A stretch of 64,000 nt of DNA from Diaporthe sp. PMI_573 (lineage: Eukaryota > Ascomycota > Sordariomycetes > Diaporthales > Diaporthaceae), in contig JAJTUP010000042.1 in assembly GCA_021399435.1 (NCBI GenBank), positions 1-64,000 on the forward strand, in the 5' to 3' direction. Under the pieces are notes generated by a model, which was given only the letters and a program-made list of their open reading frames with translations, had not been told where the DNA came from and searched no databases. Each line of letters opens with the position of its first letter. The first letter of the stretch is position 1. Below, in pieces: positions 1 through 11,689 of the stretch. The position numbers were made by a program, and so were the translations under genes.

Positions 1-1945
1 AGGATAGAGAAGTGACAGAAACAATGTGCAAGGAAGCTGGATGAAACTCGACTACATTCGCACCCTTGCCACAACTATTATTCCTTTTTTTTTTACCAAT
101 CTATCCTTTAACTCCCCATCTGAGAAGTTGTTTGATGGCCGGAGATAACCTTCCAATCCCCCAATGAGTTTTTCAGAGCTCTTATATCACAGAAAAGACC
201 AAGATAAATGCCCCATTTTAAGTAGCTCCGGCGGATAACCGACCGTCGAGCATACTCCATGTGCTTGAGACCGACGAGGTCGGGCAGCAATTCCCCATCG
301 ATCAGATCCTATGGCGATATATTGACAGCGTCTGGGTGTTATGGGTAAAACCTTGCCTACGGGGGCCCACCGTGAAAATTGCATTCACCTACCCCCAACA
401 ACACTCATACCATCAGCACAAATCTATATTACGTAGTAACCACCTACCTCGAGAGTGTCATATAAGCTGGAAACTGGAAACTTACCTTGCGTTACAATGT
501 CTACAATTTCCAAATCAATCGCCATCCATCGTAAATGCCCTAGATAGACACTGACACCAGCATCCGCACCTGCAGACTGATTTCCAGACGAGACTGGACT
601 ATGCCATGCTTTCCTTGACACTATTATAAGAATTGCAGCGCGAGGCCCTTTAGAATAAGACCCCCAAATGGTACGAGATGCTCCAATGTTTCCGCCGTAT
701 TTTGAGCCGTAATAGTATCCTCAGAACCAGTGGCTGCGAGCATTATTGTTGCCCTTCTGTACTGCCTGAAACAAGGCCACCAGTTCTGGTGGGTGCTAAG
801 ATCCGTTCTCGAGAGCAGCCCTTGCCAAGCTTCCCACCTCTCGTCACGATCGAGGCAAATGTGCCTGACCGGATATGCAGCACGGCAGAGCACGCATGCC
901 TCTTAACCAGTCTGCTGTCTTCCCGGTGCAGGGAGCCCCACCAACTAGGGGGTCTATCCGCCCCAATGTGGAATTATCCGCCCCAGTGTGTGGGTACACC
1001 AGTCTAATGTGGCAGTCTTGCCACTCTCCCGCCGCCTCCCCACCTCCCCACCGTCCGCCGTTCACCCTCGACCCCGATCCCTGAATCCGACTGTGGCGCC
1101 TGAGTGGTGCGAACAGTCCGTGGGCTAGGAAAACCACCATCCCAAAGCAGGGGTTATACGCCCTGTGAGCCTCACGACATGGGAGCTTCTGGACCTCAGC
1201 AATCGGGTTTGCCAACGACGGTGTGAACATATTATTATTTCGACTATTGAGCAAGACGTTCCTATCCGTATGTTTCTTCATGCGGTACACGGTACATTGT
1301 GTGGATAGCAGGTTAGTTGCTGCCTAGTTGTTTTTGGTCGGGTAGATTCACGGAATGCTGTTACAGTCAATGCAAGCCCCTCGTCTCGGAGCTCCTCTGC
1401 TTTCAAAACGGTTGGATCTTGATAAGCAGGCGGTGGCCGTCTTAAATAAGACATAGTGTGCTCTGGATGACTGGGATAACTAGCAATGATGATAAGGTAA
1501 GCGTTGATAGAAGAATGATGGGAATGTGAGTGTTTGTAGCGAAGAATGCAGAGTAAGATGCGGCCCTTTATAAGTACAGCCAGTTAGGGAGACGTTTAGC
1601 TATGCCTGATTAATTCTGACAACCCAAGAGTTAAGACAGCGACCGACATCAGTGTGTCTGCGATACTTCCAGCAGGGAAGAAGCCAAACTTATCTAGCGC
1701 GCTTATCTATCTTTAGATCCATGTGTTCATAGTCTAGCTCGTATCATTTCGTTAGTGGCAGGCTGCTGAGAAAATGGGAAACAAAACAGGATTTATATGC
1801 TAGTGACATTGCTCATGCATCTTTGATAATGTGTGGTAATGAGTCTGGTGTGGAGATGGACTGTTAGACGCTGAGAAGCGGTAGAATTCCTTAGGTTCTA
1901 TATAGCAGTCACCCCCTTGAGCTACCTTATGATAGGACAGGTATG
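1..1945. other. No supported gene
   Basis: Short open frames on both strands (the longest about 150 codons, minus strand, 844-1290) have no recognisable domain, no convincing start context and overlap each other. A TATA-like ctttataagta at about 1562 and AT-rich stretches are present but are not linked to a gene. I see nothing supportable here. Confidence 0.5.
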
Positions 1946-3826
1946 TTAGATTCCGTTTGAATTCCCTTCATCCAGATGTTGATGACCGACAATAACGGGC
2001 ACAGCTTTGTTGAAATTGTGTAAGCCAAAAGGCGGGACTTTGTGATGTGAACCAACTCTGGCCGCGGCAACAGGATCAAGGAGCTGGATGTCTATGTTCC
2101 TCATCACCATTGCCACTGAGCACAACATCATGTTCTTCGCTAAGGTCTCGCCAGGGCACCTCGAGGACCCGCCTCCGAACGGAAACCAGTGGCCCTGGAT
2201 ACCACTGGTAACAAGCTGTGCCTTGCGGTCGTCCTCCGCTGTCCTCGGTCCATTCGGTAGCGCGGGGACACCTGACCGACGAAGGGGCCCACCCTTGGGC
2301 TCGTCGGGGTACCTCAGGAATCGCTCTGCCCAGAAGGTGTCAACTGGGTATGCGGGCCTCATCCCCGAGAGCAACGGACCAGTGTTCCAAAATGACTCGT
2401 CGAGACCACCATCCCAGTTGGTGAACACAACTAGGTCGTCCCGCCCAACCTGCCGGCCTCCTACGAGATTGAAATCGGATTTTGGGCACCTCCTACCCAC
2501 GGCCCCTGCAACACGAAGTCTCAGGGTCTCATAGTAGATGGAGTTCAATAGGGGCGCTCTCATGAGTTTGTCAATATCAGGCTCCCCGGACCCCAAGCAC
2601 GCCGCGGCTATCTCGGATTCAACCCTACCCTCAAGACTTTGATCGAGGAAGATATGCAGAATCATCCAGATAGTAGCTGGTATGCTGTTTGCTATAGTCC
2701 TGATTAAAGTCAGCTTTGTGCCGGGAGTGAAGTTTGAATTCGTTACATACACGAAGACATATCCTAGCATCACGCTAGCAATACCGTCGTCAGAGAAGCC
2801 CAGGTCTTCATGGCGTTCTACCCATTCTCCTGATGCACTTGGACCCCCAGATTGGCTCGTATTCAAAATCCTCAAGCGATCTCCAATCGGTCAACGACTT
2901 ACCAATCGCCCCCTCCAGATCTTGAAGTTATTGATCATCTTGGCCCGCGCTTCATGTCGTGATGGGAACATCCAGGCCGGTAGGCCCATTGAGAGGGCCG
3001 GGAATGCCTGATAGAATGCAACAAAGTCACCACAGAATGTGGGGCAGATTTTGAAAATATAATCGCCGTACAGAGCCCTGACTTCGGCGTGGAAGATTAT
3101 GGGAAACAGTAAATCGTAGAGGTCTGGGGATAAAGACTTTGTGGGGCCGATTCGGTGACTCATCTCAGAGCAAAGGTTCTCTACGAACCTGTGACTTGTA
3201 GACTGTAGGTGACATCCCTGAAAGTACGTGGCAAAGTCCATGCGTTGATGGTTAATGATCCGCCGGGAAGGATCGGGATGAGATGTGCTCAGAGTTGTTG
3301 ACGTCTCAAATTTTGAGATGTTATCGTGCCCAAATACCAAGAGATCTCTCTCGGGCATTCCGAAGAAACTTGTCAGGGCATCCCTCAGGCTAGGAGATGG
3401 GACCAGGTCTCGGCTCCTCCAAAGTCCTCGTGATTACGCAGGAGCAGGTTTAGATGCGACCAGACGACAACTAAGCCGGGGCAGGTGCCCCAGTGGCCCA
3501 GCAAACGCGGCTTTATGTGCTCGAGTTCTAAGGGAGATTTGAGAAGGACGTTGTCTCTGAGGAAGATCATCGCTAGGCCGGGAAGTTAGTTGCAGGATGG
3601 GTGTTGGGGATAGGTGCTGGTTGATGGGCCATACCAGCGGCGATGTAGCAAGCTGCGTGCTGGAAGCCCTGGAGGGATGAGCGTATGTCGTCTGGCAGGT
3701 TGTGGATCTCGGGGCGAGCCTGTAGTTTGAGAACAAAGTCTGGAGGTGAGAATGGAGAGGGGGCGGGTTGGGGCGATCTATTTGCTCATGCGGCATATTG
3801 GACAGTCTGAGAATTTCCAAGACCAA
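1946..3826 (-). CDS. Cytochrome P450 monooxygenase, multi-exon
   Basis: This is a heme-thiolate monooxygenase. The final exon (1946-2875, 309 codons) carries the K-helix ExxR in YYETLRLR and the heme-binding loop FPFGGGSSRCPGE, which fits FxxGxxxCxG with its cysteine ligand. The upstream coding piece (2891-3358, open further to about 3435) reads through SFFGMPERDLLVFGHDN and resembles the N-terminal half of the CYP7/CYP8-like group that is common in fungi. The two pieces are separated by a short intron near 2876-2890. The first exon is uncertain: frames between 3434 and 3826 carry a hydrophobic stretch that could be the membrane anchor, but no clear proline-rich hinge was found. Substrate unknown. 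No synthase lies nearby, so a biosynthetic role is only inferred. The gene may be intact or N-terminally damaged. Confidence 0.85.
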
Positions 3827-4912
3827 AGTGCTAACCGTGGACAGAATTCACGAGAAATTGGCGGAGAAGCTGGTGCGATCGAACCTGAAGCTCAGCATGT
3901 ACCGTTCTGAGAACGAGAGCCATTTATGTGCTCGCACCTTTGGGAACAGCTGGGGAACAGCTAGAAGACTGAGGGCGTAAGCACGGCATGAGCTGTCAAC
4001 GTGCTTCATTCCTTCTCCAGGATATCTGATGCTGTGCTGGGACGGCCGTCGTATCCACGTAGCATCGATATTTCCATCTTAGCTGGACAAAGCAGGGCCC
4101 AGCCTGCAGTTCCATTCATAAGTATACTAAGAATAGGTGGCCACGAAGATGCTTTGGTGCGTCATGAGTGGAGACGTGATGCGGGCAGCTGCGATCGAGA
4201 ATGCCAAATTGCATGCGCCCAGAAAATCCCATGTTGTTTCAGGTCTAATGACGTCAATAGTATTGTTAGATACAAGGGATACGTCGGATAGGTCGACCCG
4301 GCGGGGTACTTGATATAAGTTACTTGTGTATCTCCGCCTAGACCCATACCAGTGGGAGAGGAACAGATCAGAACTACAGGTTGCCAGTACCTGCAGCATC
4401 TGACAATTATTGCCACCCCAGTCAAGATGGTGTCATGAACGCCCAGAGTTCTGCACCCTGTCCAATAGGATTGTGCGGGGCCGACGTAGCAGCGCATTAG
4501 GCCCGCGTCAAGGTACCCTGCCTGAACTAGTCCGTGCTGAACATTGTCAAAATTAGGCTGTACTAATGGACGCAGGCACTGGCACGCTTATCAAAACACT
4601 GGTGGGTGTGAGAGGTTGACCGCCGGGTTAGAAATACGACGAAAATGCGAGTGCTGAGGCAGTTCCCTAGCGTTCCACCATACGTCACAATGACTACATT
4701 CTTAGCCAAGAGTTTCTGAATTGATCCTAGTCCAAGTCCTGGCCCAAATTCCAAATCGACATTAAAGCCTCAAATGTCCCCAGAAGCGAATCCTTGTGGT
4801 GTTCTGTATTCGAAGCCTAACCCAACCAATTCCAAGTCAGGTCAGAGGACTTCTTAATGCTTGAGGACTTGCTGACTCAAACAGGGACCAAATCGCTGCG
4901 GACCAACAAGAA
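3827..4912. other. Intergenic, no supported gene
   Basis: Only short overlapping frames (up to about 110 codons) with no recognised motif. It probably includes the P450 promoter on its left side. Nothing else is visible. Confidence 0.5.
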
Positions 4913-5568
4913 ATGGTACCTTCGCTGGCTGAGCCCCCTAGAAACCATGCCGGGAGCCGTCACATTGGCCAAAACACCGATGCAGAGAATTCTGACGACA
5001 CTCCGAGCGGTATGGACAAGCCGTCGGCTTCGTACATGAACCAGGGCTTGTGGAAAGAAGAGAAAGAGATGTCGCTTCGAGCTGTGGAGATGAGGACGAA
5101 TTCACTGGGTTCGGAACACGACGATACACTCACCAGCATGAACGAGGTTGTAGAAGTGCTCGATAAGCAGGGGAGATACAAGGAAGCAGAGGAGATGCAG
5201 TTGCAGATACTCGATGCAAGGGAGAAAGCTTTGGTTCAAGCGAACCTCGACACACTCGGCGCTATGGACAGCCTTGGAACTGTGCTGCAACACGCAAAGA
5301 AATACGAAGCTGCTGAAACAATGCATCGGCAGACGCTGGAACTAAGGGAGAAATGGCTAGGAAAGTGCCATTTGGACACAGTCGGCAGCATGAACAACCT
5401 CATAGAGGTGCTTCTGCTGGAGGGGAGATACGAAAAGGCAAAGTGCAGATGCGTCAACTACAGCTCGAATATACAGATAAATTGCTGGGAAGAGAGGATC
5501 CCGACATTCTCGGGAGAGACATTAGGTTGGACAGCACCACAAAGGAGAGTGATATGGGATCGCCATAG
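4913..5568 (+). pseudogene. Kinesin-light-chain-type TPR fragment, frameshifted
   Basis: Three tandem 42-residue tetratricopeptide units are visible between about 5040 and 5520, each with the pattern GRYKEAEEM...ALxxREK..LG..H.DTL (for example KQGRYKEAEEMQLQ and AKKYEAAETMHRQT). This is the TPR_10/TPR_12 type that forms the C-terminal repeat sensor of many fungal NLR-like (NACHT or NB-ARC) proteins. After GRYEKAK the first frame loses the pattern at about 5440. The +1 frame (5353-5568) continues it with MRQLQLEYTDKLLGREDPDIL, so one base has been gained or lost. No nucleotide-binding domain or effector domain is found upstream, so this is most likely an orphan C-terminal relic of a larger repeat protein. 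A short standalone TPR gene is less likely. Confidence 0.75.
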
Positions 5569-6427
5569 TAAGGTCCGGTGTATAATATGGGAAATACGAT
5601 CTGGGTCGGGGATTGTATCGAGAGGTAACAGAGAGATAGGCTATGAATGGGCTAAGGATACCCGCAAATTGTTCATAAATGGAGAGTCTTGATATCAGGG
5701 ACAATGATGACGACCAGGCATGCAGGGGGGCCTCTATTCTCTCCAAGGCGCTAGGTGGTGGTTATTTGTCTATCAAAATATTCATGGGGCAGAGGATTCG
5801 CCTGCGTCTGAATATCTCCTGACTGTCCCCGACTCCATGGCACCATTTTGATGAGTAACAGCGGTGGCAGTTAATACGTGGTCTCAGATCTACACCACCA
5901 CGACGTTTAACAGTTGGTAAGACAGCCACACTCCTTTTAATTTGTATGGAATCATGTCACGGGTCCTGAGTACTTTTGTCCCGAAAAAATTTGTTCACTA
6001 TTTCACCAGATGAGAAGAGCCCCCTGGGTGGGGGTGCGCCAAGATGCCAGACGACATATACTTAAAATACCTAAGCATATCCTGAGGTGCGTTTTGATGA
6101 GACTTTGAGAAGAACATGGACGCATCCTTGGAAAACAGAACATGCTGAAAAAGTACAGCCCCTCGCATGCCCTCCATCAATTGATCTCATACCATCTCAT
6201 CTCCTAGTGTCATGTCATCGTTGGCTTTCACCAGGGGCACCAAGTATATAGGCCCAGGATCCCTTTCCGCCTAGCGGCTCGTGTGCATTTTCTTTTGAAT
6301 CTCTGAGTCTCAAAATTCTTCTGTCCGTTTGATTGCGGCTCAGTCGGGCTCTCAGGCACGGTTGCGGTGGTCTGGCTGTAATAACCTGTTCGCCATTCCC
6401 CCTTTATTCAATGTTCCGTTTTCGCAA
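5569..6427. other. Intergenic, no supported gene
   Basis: Downstream region of the bZIP gene. No open frame over 60 codons has a recognisable feature. Confidence 0.5.
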
Positions 6428-7762
6428 TCATTGCCGGAGCTCTTCAGGCTGAGAAGGTGCCGATGAAACACCGACTCCTCTTTGGGCGTTCATCCTGGTA
6501 CCAACGCTCTTCGCCGCGTTCGTTAGATATTGTTGGATGACCTTACAGTCGCAGTTCCCATGCTTGAGGAGCTCGCTCTTGAGCATAAGTACCTCTTCCC
6601 TGAGCCCCATGACCGCTGTCGACAGCTGGTAATGCTCGGTACACATTGCCTTTTCAGTCGCCTCAAGCTCCGCCATGGCGGCTTTCGCCTTGGCACGGCA
6701 TTTAGTAGCTGCCATGCGGTTGCGCTTGAGTAGGGACTGACGATGGTTTTGGGGCTGGGATTCGGTTGGCTGCTTGGACAGTGAGTGGTTATTCGACTTG
6801 TTGCTGCTGGTGACCTCTTGGAGTTGTTCTGGAGCTACGAATACCTTTGGAGACTGGTTCGACATTTTGGACCACGACTTGTGGGTTCTAGCAGGCTTCG
6901 TCTGGGCTAGCGAGTTCCTCTTCTCCTGTCCCTTGCCATCCTTCCCCTTCGACACACTAGCGGACGAACCCCTCGCGTTTTCCTTAAGCTCCTCTGGTGG
7001 CGGTGCGAATCGATGGTCTAGCTGTGTCGGTTCGATTTGGGTGCTTATTGGGGATACTGGGGTTTGAGTGCTGCTCGCCCTTGAGCAGGCTGAGTTTTCA
7101 GCGCTTCTCGGGGAAGCGACAGTGCTCGGCGTCGTTCGTGTTGTTGATGAAGGTGTGCCCTGCTGCGTGAACCACGATGGTGCCGCAGGTTTGAAGTTGC
7201 TGCTACTACCCGGGAGTGTCGTGGAAAGAAAAGGCTGTGCGGAAAGGGTGCTTCCCATCGGCGTTGTTGTCGGATCATGGGGATTTGTTATCGCAGGAGC
7301 GAGTCGATTTATGTCGTCACTATTACTACCTATGGCTGCCGCGGTTGCAAGCTGTTCACGATCTGTGCTGAAGAGGTTCGGATCGTACAGGTCATCGCTG
7401 CTCATCCACCCCGTCATTGGAGGGCCTGGGCCAACGTGGCCGCCCGGCGACGTGTTGGTTTGGTTGAGGTCAACAAAACTCGGGCACGGTGGGCAGAATT
7501 GGGCATATTCTTGAGCGTCGCCACAGTAGGATGGGTTCTGTATCGGCCTGGGCGACTCTGGGGTGGAGAAAACAGGATAGGCAAAGGGTCCAATCTCTGA
7601 CACTGACTCGTTTTGTGCTTCAGTCCGATCGAACACGTCAATTCCGACGAGCCTTTCGTCTTGTGGTGAGAGGGTTGTTTGAGACATCAATGGCGATGTG
7701 GTGGTGATACTGTTTATGAGCAGGCTTCGTGTAATCGTGAGGTTGTGTTTCGGTTCCCTCAA
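6428..7762 (-). CDS. bZIP transcription factor, ATF/CREB-like
   Basis: A single-exon 444-residue protein. The basic region NRMAATKCRAKAKAAM (about residues 348-363) fits the bZIP DNA-contact signature N-x2-A-A-x2-C-R and is followed by a leucine zipper to about residue 400. Directly after the zipper stands CDCKVIQQYL, a C-terminal extension seen in fungal ATF/CREB-type factors related to Atf1/AtfA. The first 330 residues are Ser/Thr/Pro/Gln-rich and probably act as a regulatory or activation region. The Ala-rich basic-zipper junction (AKAKAAMAELE) differs from the usual KKK-rich form and suggests a divergent accessory member. Start: the first ATG gives the full frame; a second in-frame ATG at residue 26 (MSQTTLSPQ) is equally plausible. 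It should act in the nucleus as a dimer on CRE-like sites; targets are unknown. Confidence 0.92.
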   Translation of the reverse strand: MREPKHNLTITRSLLINSITTTSPLMSQTTLSPQDERLVGIDVFDRTEAQNESVSEIGPFAYPVFSTPESPRPIQNPSYCGDAQEYAQFCPPCPSFVDLNQTNTSPGGHVGPGPPMTGWMSSDDLYDPNLFSTDREQLATAAAIGSNSDDINRLAPAITNPHDPTTTPMGSTLSAQPFLSTTLPGSSSNFKPAAPSWFTQQGTPSSTTRTTPSTVASPRSAENSACSRASSTQTPVSPISTQIEPTQLDHRFAPPPEELKENARGSSASVSKGKDGKGQEKRNSLAQTKPARTHKSWSKMSNQSPKVFVAPEQLQEVTSSNKSNNHSLSKQPTESQPQNHRQSLLKRNRMAATKCRAKAKAAMAELEATEKAMCTEHYQLSTAVMGLREEVLMLKSELLKHGNCDCKVIQQYLTNAAKSVGTRMNAQRGVGVSSAPSQPEELRQ

Positions 7763-8145
7763 CTGTTACTAAGTGCTGGCTGGGATTGAGGGGTTCGCGG
7801 CTGCTGGTGCTGCAACTGCTACCGGTTCTGCAAGTGTTACCGGCGCTGTCAGTGTCAGGGGCGCTGGAAAACGGGCCACTGTTTGTTCAACCTTGTCAAG
7901 GATTCAAGGGACGCGAGGCTTTGAGAACTGGTTGCGCAGGTAGAGTTCTTCTGGAAGGGCCCTTGATCTTCACGGCACGAATGCCGCGCAAATCTTTCTC
8001 CTATGCTGGACTCCCTTATCTTGAAAAGCAACACGGGTGTGACGTAAGTGGATCTGCAGAGATCCATGGCCATCTGGCCCATCTCCAAAACAAGGACAGT
8101 CATACTTGAAGTGGCAAATTACGCCATTGCTGCTTGGTGCTCCTG
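7763..8145. other. Upstream region of bZIP gene
   Basis: Contains an open frame on each strand (7786-8109 plus, 7855-8103 minus) with no recognised domain. The imperfect repeat ctgctaccggttctgcaagtg/ttaccggcgctgtcagtg near 7815-7855 makes the plus frame low in complexity. Most likely the bZIP promoter plus decayed DNA. Confidence 0.4.
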
Positions 8146-8291
8146 AATTGACCTAGAGGAGGACTGTCCGAAGTGCAAAACCTCTATGGAGGAGATGGAT
8201 GGCTGCAACCACATGGCGTACAGGGGTTGTGTTAGTGCATGGAGACATATTGCGGGCCAGTTATGTCGCGATCCTGGGGTGATTTACAAGT
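8146..8291 (+). pseudogene. RING2/IBR (RBR ubiquitin ligase) scrap
   Basis: One frame reads DCPKCKTSMEEMDGCNHMAY followed by RGC and ends at taa 8289-8291. CPxCxxxMEExxGCNHM is the hallmark of the catalytic RING2 (Rcat) domain of RING-between-RING E3 ligases. The next metal-binding cysteine (expected after NHM-x) is replaced by tyrosine, the following CxxC pair is missing and a tga stop lies just upstream (8144-8146). This is therefore a short dead fragment, not a gene. It may be the last trace of a larger RBR gene once located upstream on the plus strand. Confidence 0.6.
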
Positions 8292-9518
8292 AATTTCATC
8301 ATTTTTCCAGTTCGGGTGGGTTTGACGAAGTTGGGTATCTCCGTGGGGAAGTAGACTAGTCCTGTAGGTTGACGATCATGACATCAATGGAGAGAAGCAG
8401 CCTTAATGACCTGGTCAAATATACTAGTGGGCACTAGGCTTGACAATGACGGAAGACAAGCAGGCACTCGCCAAAGCATGGAAAAAGAGGCTAGCGTCGG
8501 CAGTTGCCGCCGTTTGAACTTCGTTTAGGTTATCGATAGGAATTGTTGACGTCGTATACAGACAGATTGGTCCTCTGTCGCCCCCTTTCCAGTGAAGGCG
8601 TGGTGAACCTTCGACACGCGATAACGTCTGCGGAGATTCATGGGGGAGCTCTCATCCCTAGTAATTCGACACCTCGGCGAAGTGGAACATTGCACCCGGC
8701 GGAACTCGACTATGGTTCATACCGTTACCGTCGCCATGTGATCGCACATACACGCACATACAGCCACATAGGAACCCAGCAGGAGGCAACAAGAATATAT
8801 AGAAACACGGTTTGCGGCACACGCGAGTCCGGGGGGGACACGGACAGACAACACAGACGAAGCCGAACGCTGGGGGGAGACTGGAGGTATACGGACACGA
8901 TATATGGTGCTTGGCACCGACGGAGCCGGAACACGAGGAACGATAACAATAATTCTAGAAAGAGACACAGAAGAAGGGTAGAGCAGAGCACAGATCAAAT
9001 TTCTCCAACAGAAGGCGCGCAATACACAAAATAGATAGAACGGCGGGTAGTCTGGGGCAGCTGGTCCTGTTTCAAGAACAGGGCGAAGTGAGGCGCCGTG
9101 TTCGACGCGTCGGCTGTCTGCGGACCCGCTATAGCTGCTGACTAGAAAGCGGCCACATCCGAGTAGGAATTCAAGTCAAGTCAAGTCAAGTCAAGTCAAG
9201 TCATCTCAAGCCTTTTAACGGATGGAAGCAACACATTTCTTTACGGATATCTGCCCATTGCACTGAACAGGAACGTTAGGTGAAGACGGACCTTGTAATA
9301 TAGCTTCGATTAGTATAGACCATGTCGGTATCGCGCCCGACACGTCTCTACCATCACGAGACGTTAAATATCATCATCATCATCAAGCCTTTTAAGTCTT
9401 CTCAGTCACTTCTCATACCATGAACACTTACGATGAGAGCATTTCAATGCTCCTGAATGAAGATCGAGCGACGCTAGATTTGGAGCATGTCCTCTCTGGT
9501 GATACTAAGTGCTGTGAT
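8292..9518. other. Intergenic with short simple repeats
   Basis: The open frame at 8543-9034 is rich in Arg/Thr/Asn from CA-rich simple sequence and is not convincing. The stretch contains a TCAAG pentanucleotide array (listed separately), an ATC array at about 9370-9384, and the inverted repeat acgtctc/gagacgt around 9340-9362. The 13-mer tcaagccttttaa occurs twice, about 175 bp apart (near 9206 and 9383). Confidence 0.5.
9171..9203. repeat. TCAAG pentanucleotide microsatellite
   Basis: Six uninterrupted copies of TCAAG followed by TCA, seen directly in the sequence. Confidence 0.95.
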
Positions 9519-10400
9519 TCAAGTTGCTTTGTAGAGCATGCTTTGACGCAAAGTGTTCATCTTTTCTTCAGGGGTTATCTGTTCCATATTCTCCATGGCT
9601 ATAGCTGAGGCTGCGGCTTCTCTTGCCACTCTCTCATTAGATGGCTCCAGCCCCTTGTCCTTGATGAGAAGACATCCAAGAAGGCATAACCCCATCATAG
9701 GAGCTTGAATGATAAATGTGTTTCTGCTTGCAGACTTGTATGCGTCGAGTACCGTGTCTTGGCCGGGACCAGTAAGTTGTGGTAGGGAATAAGTGGAGCT
9801 TGCCAGATATTTATATTCGGAGGGTAAATTGTTTCTTAAGGTAACTTGTAATACCCCCGCGGATATGGCGAGACCGAAAGCCCCCTCCGGCACCGCGCAA
9901 GAAATTGCGGCTAGAGATGATGACCGATCGGCGTGACTTCGGCGAGTGCGCTTGTAGTGCGACAAGGTCGGCTGGAAGACATATCCGACTCCGACGCCTA
10001 CAATAGCGAGCACACTGACGATGACAGTTAGATGAGTCTCTGTTGAAAATACATGCAAGGCCACTTCCTCTGTCCGCAACGGTCAGAATTTCACGGGATT
10101 AAGTGTCATGAAGACTTACAATGTCCAAAGTCCGAAACCACCCCATAGAACTTCACCGTAGCGCGAGATATATTGCCCGGCAATAATTGACGCGATCGAC
10201 TGGTTGATAACAAGCGAAGATTGGATCGCCGCTGATTCTATAGCAGTATAGACTCTGACGTTTTGGAAATAGAGGGGGAGGTAGTAGAGGTAAGACTGGT
10301 AAACCGCGCCGAGAAGAAAACTCTGAGTTAGCATGGCCGAAACCGCGAGGCTCTTGAAGATTTGGACTAGGAAAGAGTCAGCTTCTGCGGCGTCGGCGTA
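9519..10400 (-). pseudogene. MFS efflux pump (DHA14-type), C-terminal half only
   Basis: The minus strand encodes the second half of a 14-helix drug:H+ antiporter-like major facilitator. The first part (about 10400-10116) reads AVSAMLTQSFLLGAVYQSYL then YYLPLYFQNVR, a typical loop and helix of this family. After a short intron (about 10080-10115) come GVGVGYVFQPTL, GAFGLAISAGVLQ and a last helix LCLLGCLLIKDKGLEP, ending in a cytosolic tail. The residues between FQPTL and GAFGLAIS are more polar than usual, suggesting local decay. Upstream of about 10400 an in-frame stop is met, and no frame up to 11300 shows the N-terminal helices or the DHA14 motif. The pump therefore appears truncated and non-functional, unless the N-terminal exons have diverged beyond my recognition. 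Confidence 0.75.
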
Positions 10401-11608
10401 CTAAGGGGAGGGAAACATCCGGAGACGACAGAGGGAGGAGTACCGCCTTGCGATTCCCCGAGCTCAGGAATGCACTCCCACACCGAAACGCGGCAAGAGT
10501 GGGTTGGACACCGTCTTGGCAGCCATGTGGCTCGCCTTGCCGTCTCCTTAAGCCACGCTCCACTGCGCCTTCTTGAGCCCTCTACCGACGTGATGCCGTA
10601 TCGAGCCTGGACCAAGATAAAAGAAAGAGCGGATTGGGGCGAGTCGGTTGCTGGTGGGTTCGCTTCATGGCTCCGGTCCCTACTTAACCCCTAGGAGAAG
10701 TAAATCCAGCCCGCACGGGGTCGTGCGTCTGGGATGGCGGGGAGCGTTGGCGCGACTGGGTCGAGGCGTCCGCGTCTTCGCGCGACCGGACGACCATTGG
10801 GCAACGCGTGCCCGCCGAGCACGCGAAGTCTTCGACACTTTATCAGGTCGACCGGCAACGCTCGTGGGTCTGTTCGCGACAATGGCCGGCATGGCAGGCG
10901 GTACCGCCTTGGTTGTCGCCCCCTCCTTCCTGCCTGTGGAGTACCATTTCACTAACTTGCGACCAGGCCCATACCGCTCGTTGTGGATGCAGTTCTCGGT
11001 CTAGTGTCGACGAGGAAAATATAGCTGCGAACATGTTATCCCGTGGACACCATATCACTTCCTTGGTGGTGCTCATGAGCCCATGCCTCCCGATATTTAT
11101 ATATGGCGACGGAGAGACGAATCCGATGAAGACTGAACAAGTCATCACAGACATACATAGGCTGGCAGCCACAATGCTTCCCCACTCATTCGTCGGATCC
11201 TTGGACATAAAGGCGGGTATGATCAAGATGGTAGAGAAAGATTTCATACAGTTCAAGCACGGAAAGGAATCAGATGAGGCAAAATAAGGAAAACAGGAAG
11301 AAAATTAAACCAGATGTCCGCCATCCTGCAGATCTCCGTCATATAGGGAAACTTGAAATTCTAGATAAATAACGCACGCTGTCATTGTAAAATGGATTAA
11401 TTATATACAGACTCCTAATGTCCATGCCATCACTGTGTCACCATCACTCTTAACGTCCTGATAAGGGACTCCCCAGACTGCGAGATTCATCTGGAAGGGC
11501 CCATGCTGAAACCGGGCAACCAGCTGCGTGAGACTAGCCAGCTCTGTCCAGATAGTGGTTACCACCTAGGCAGAGAAGGCGGACAGGCAGGATTCCCTTT
11601 TTACACGG
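10401..11608. other. No supported gene
   Basis: A GC-rich stretch (10680-10960) keeps frames open on both strands (for example 10648-11004 plus, 10680-10952 minus, 10843-11256 minus), but their translations are Arg/Ala/Gly-rich and match no family I recognise. They are probably chance frames. This interval would be expected to hold the missing N-terminal half of the MFS pump. Confidence 0.4.
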
Positions 11609-11689
11609 TTAAATCACGGACAAAGCGGACCATAAATCAAGGCGGACACTTTGTTCTAGGATGACAATCCCACGCAACGAGAGGCAGGC

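Noticed and set aside
844..1290. 148-codon minus-strand open frame
   Set aside because: No recognisable domain, an overlapping opposite frame is open, and the composition is Arg/Gly-rich; taken as a chance frame.
8543..9034. 163-codon plus-strand frame rich in Arg, Thr and His
   Set aside because: Its sequence comes from CA/CG-rich simple repeats and has no domain.
10648..11256. Several long frames in GC-rich DNA beside the MFS relic
   Set aside because: Open on both strands at once with low-complexity translations; none shows MFS helices or another family.
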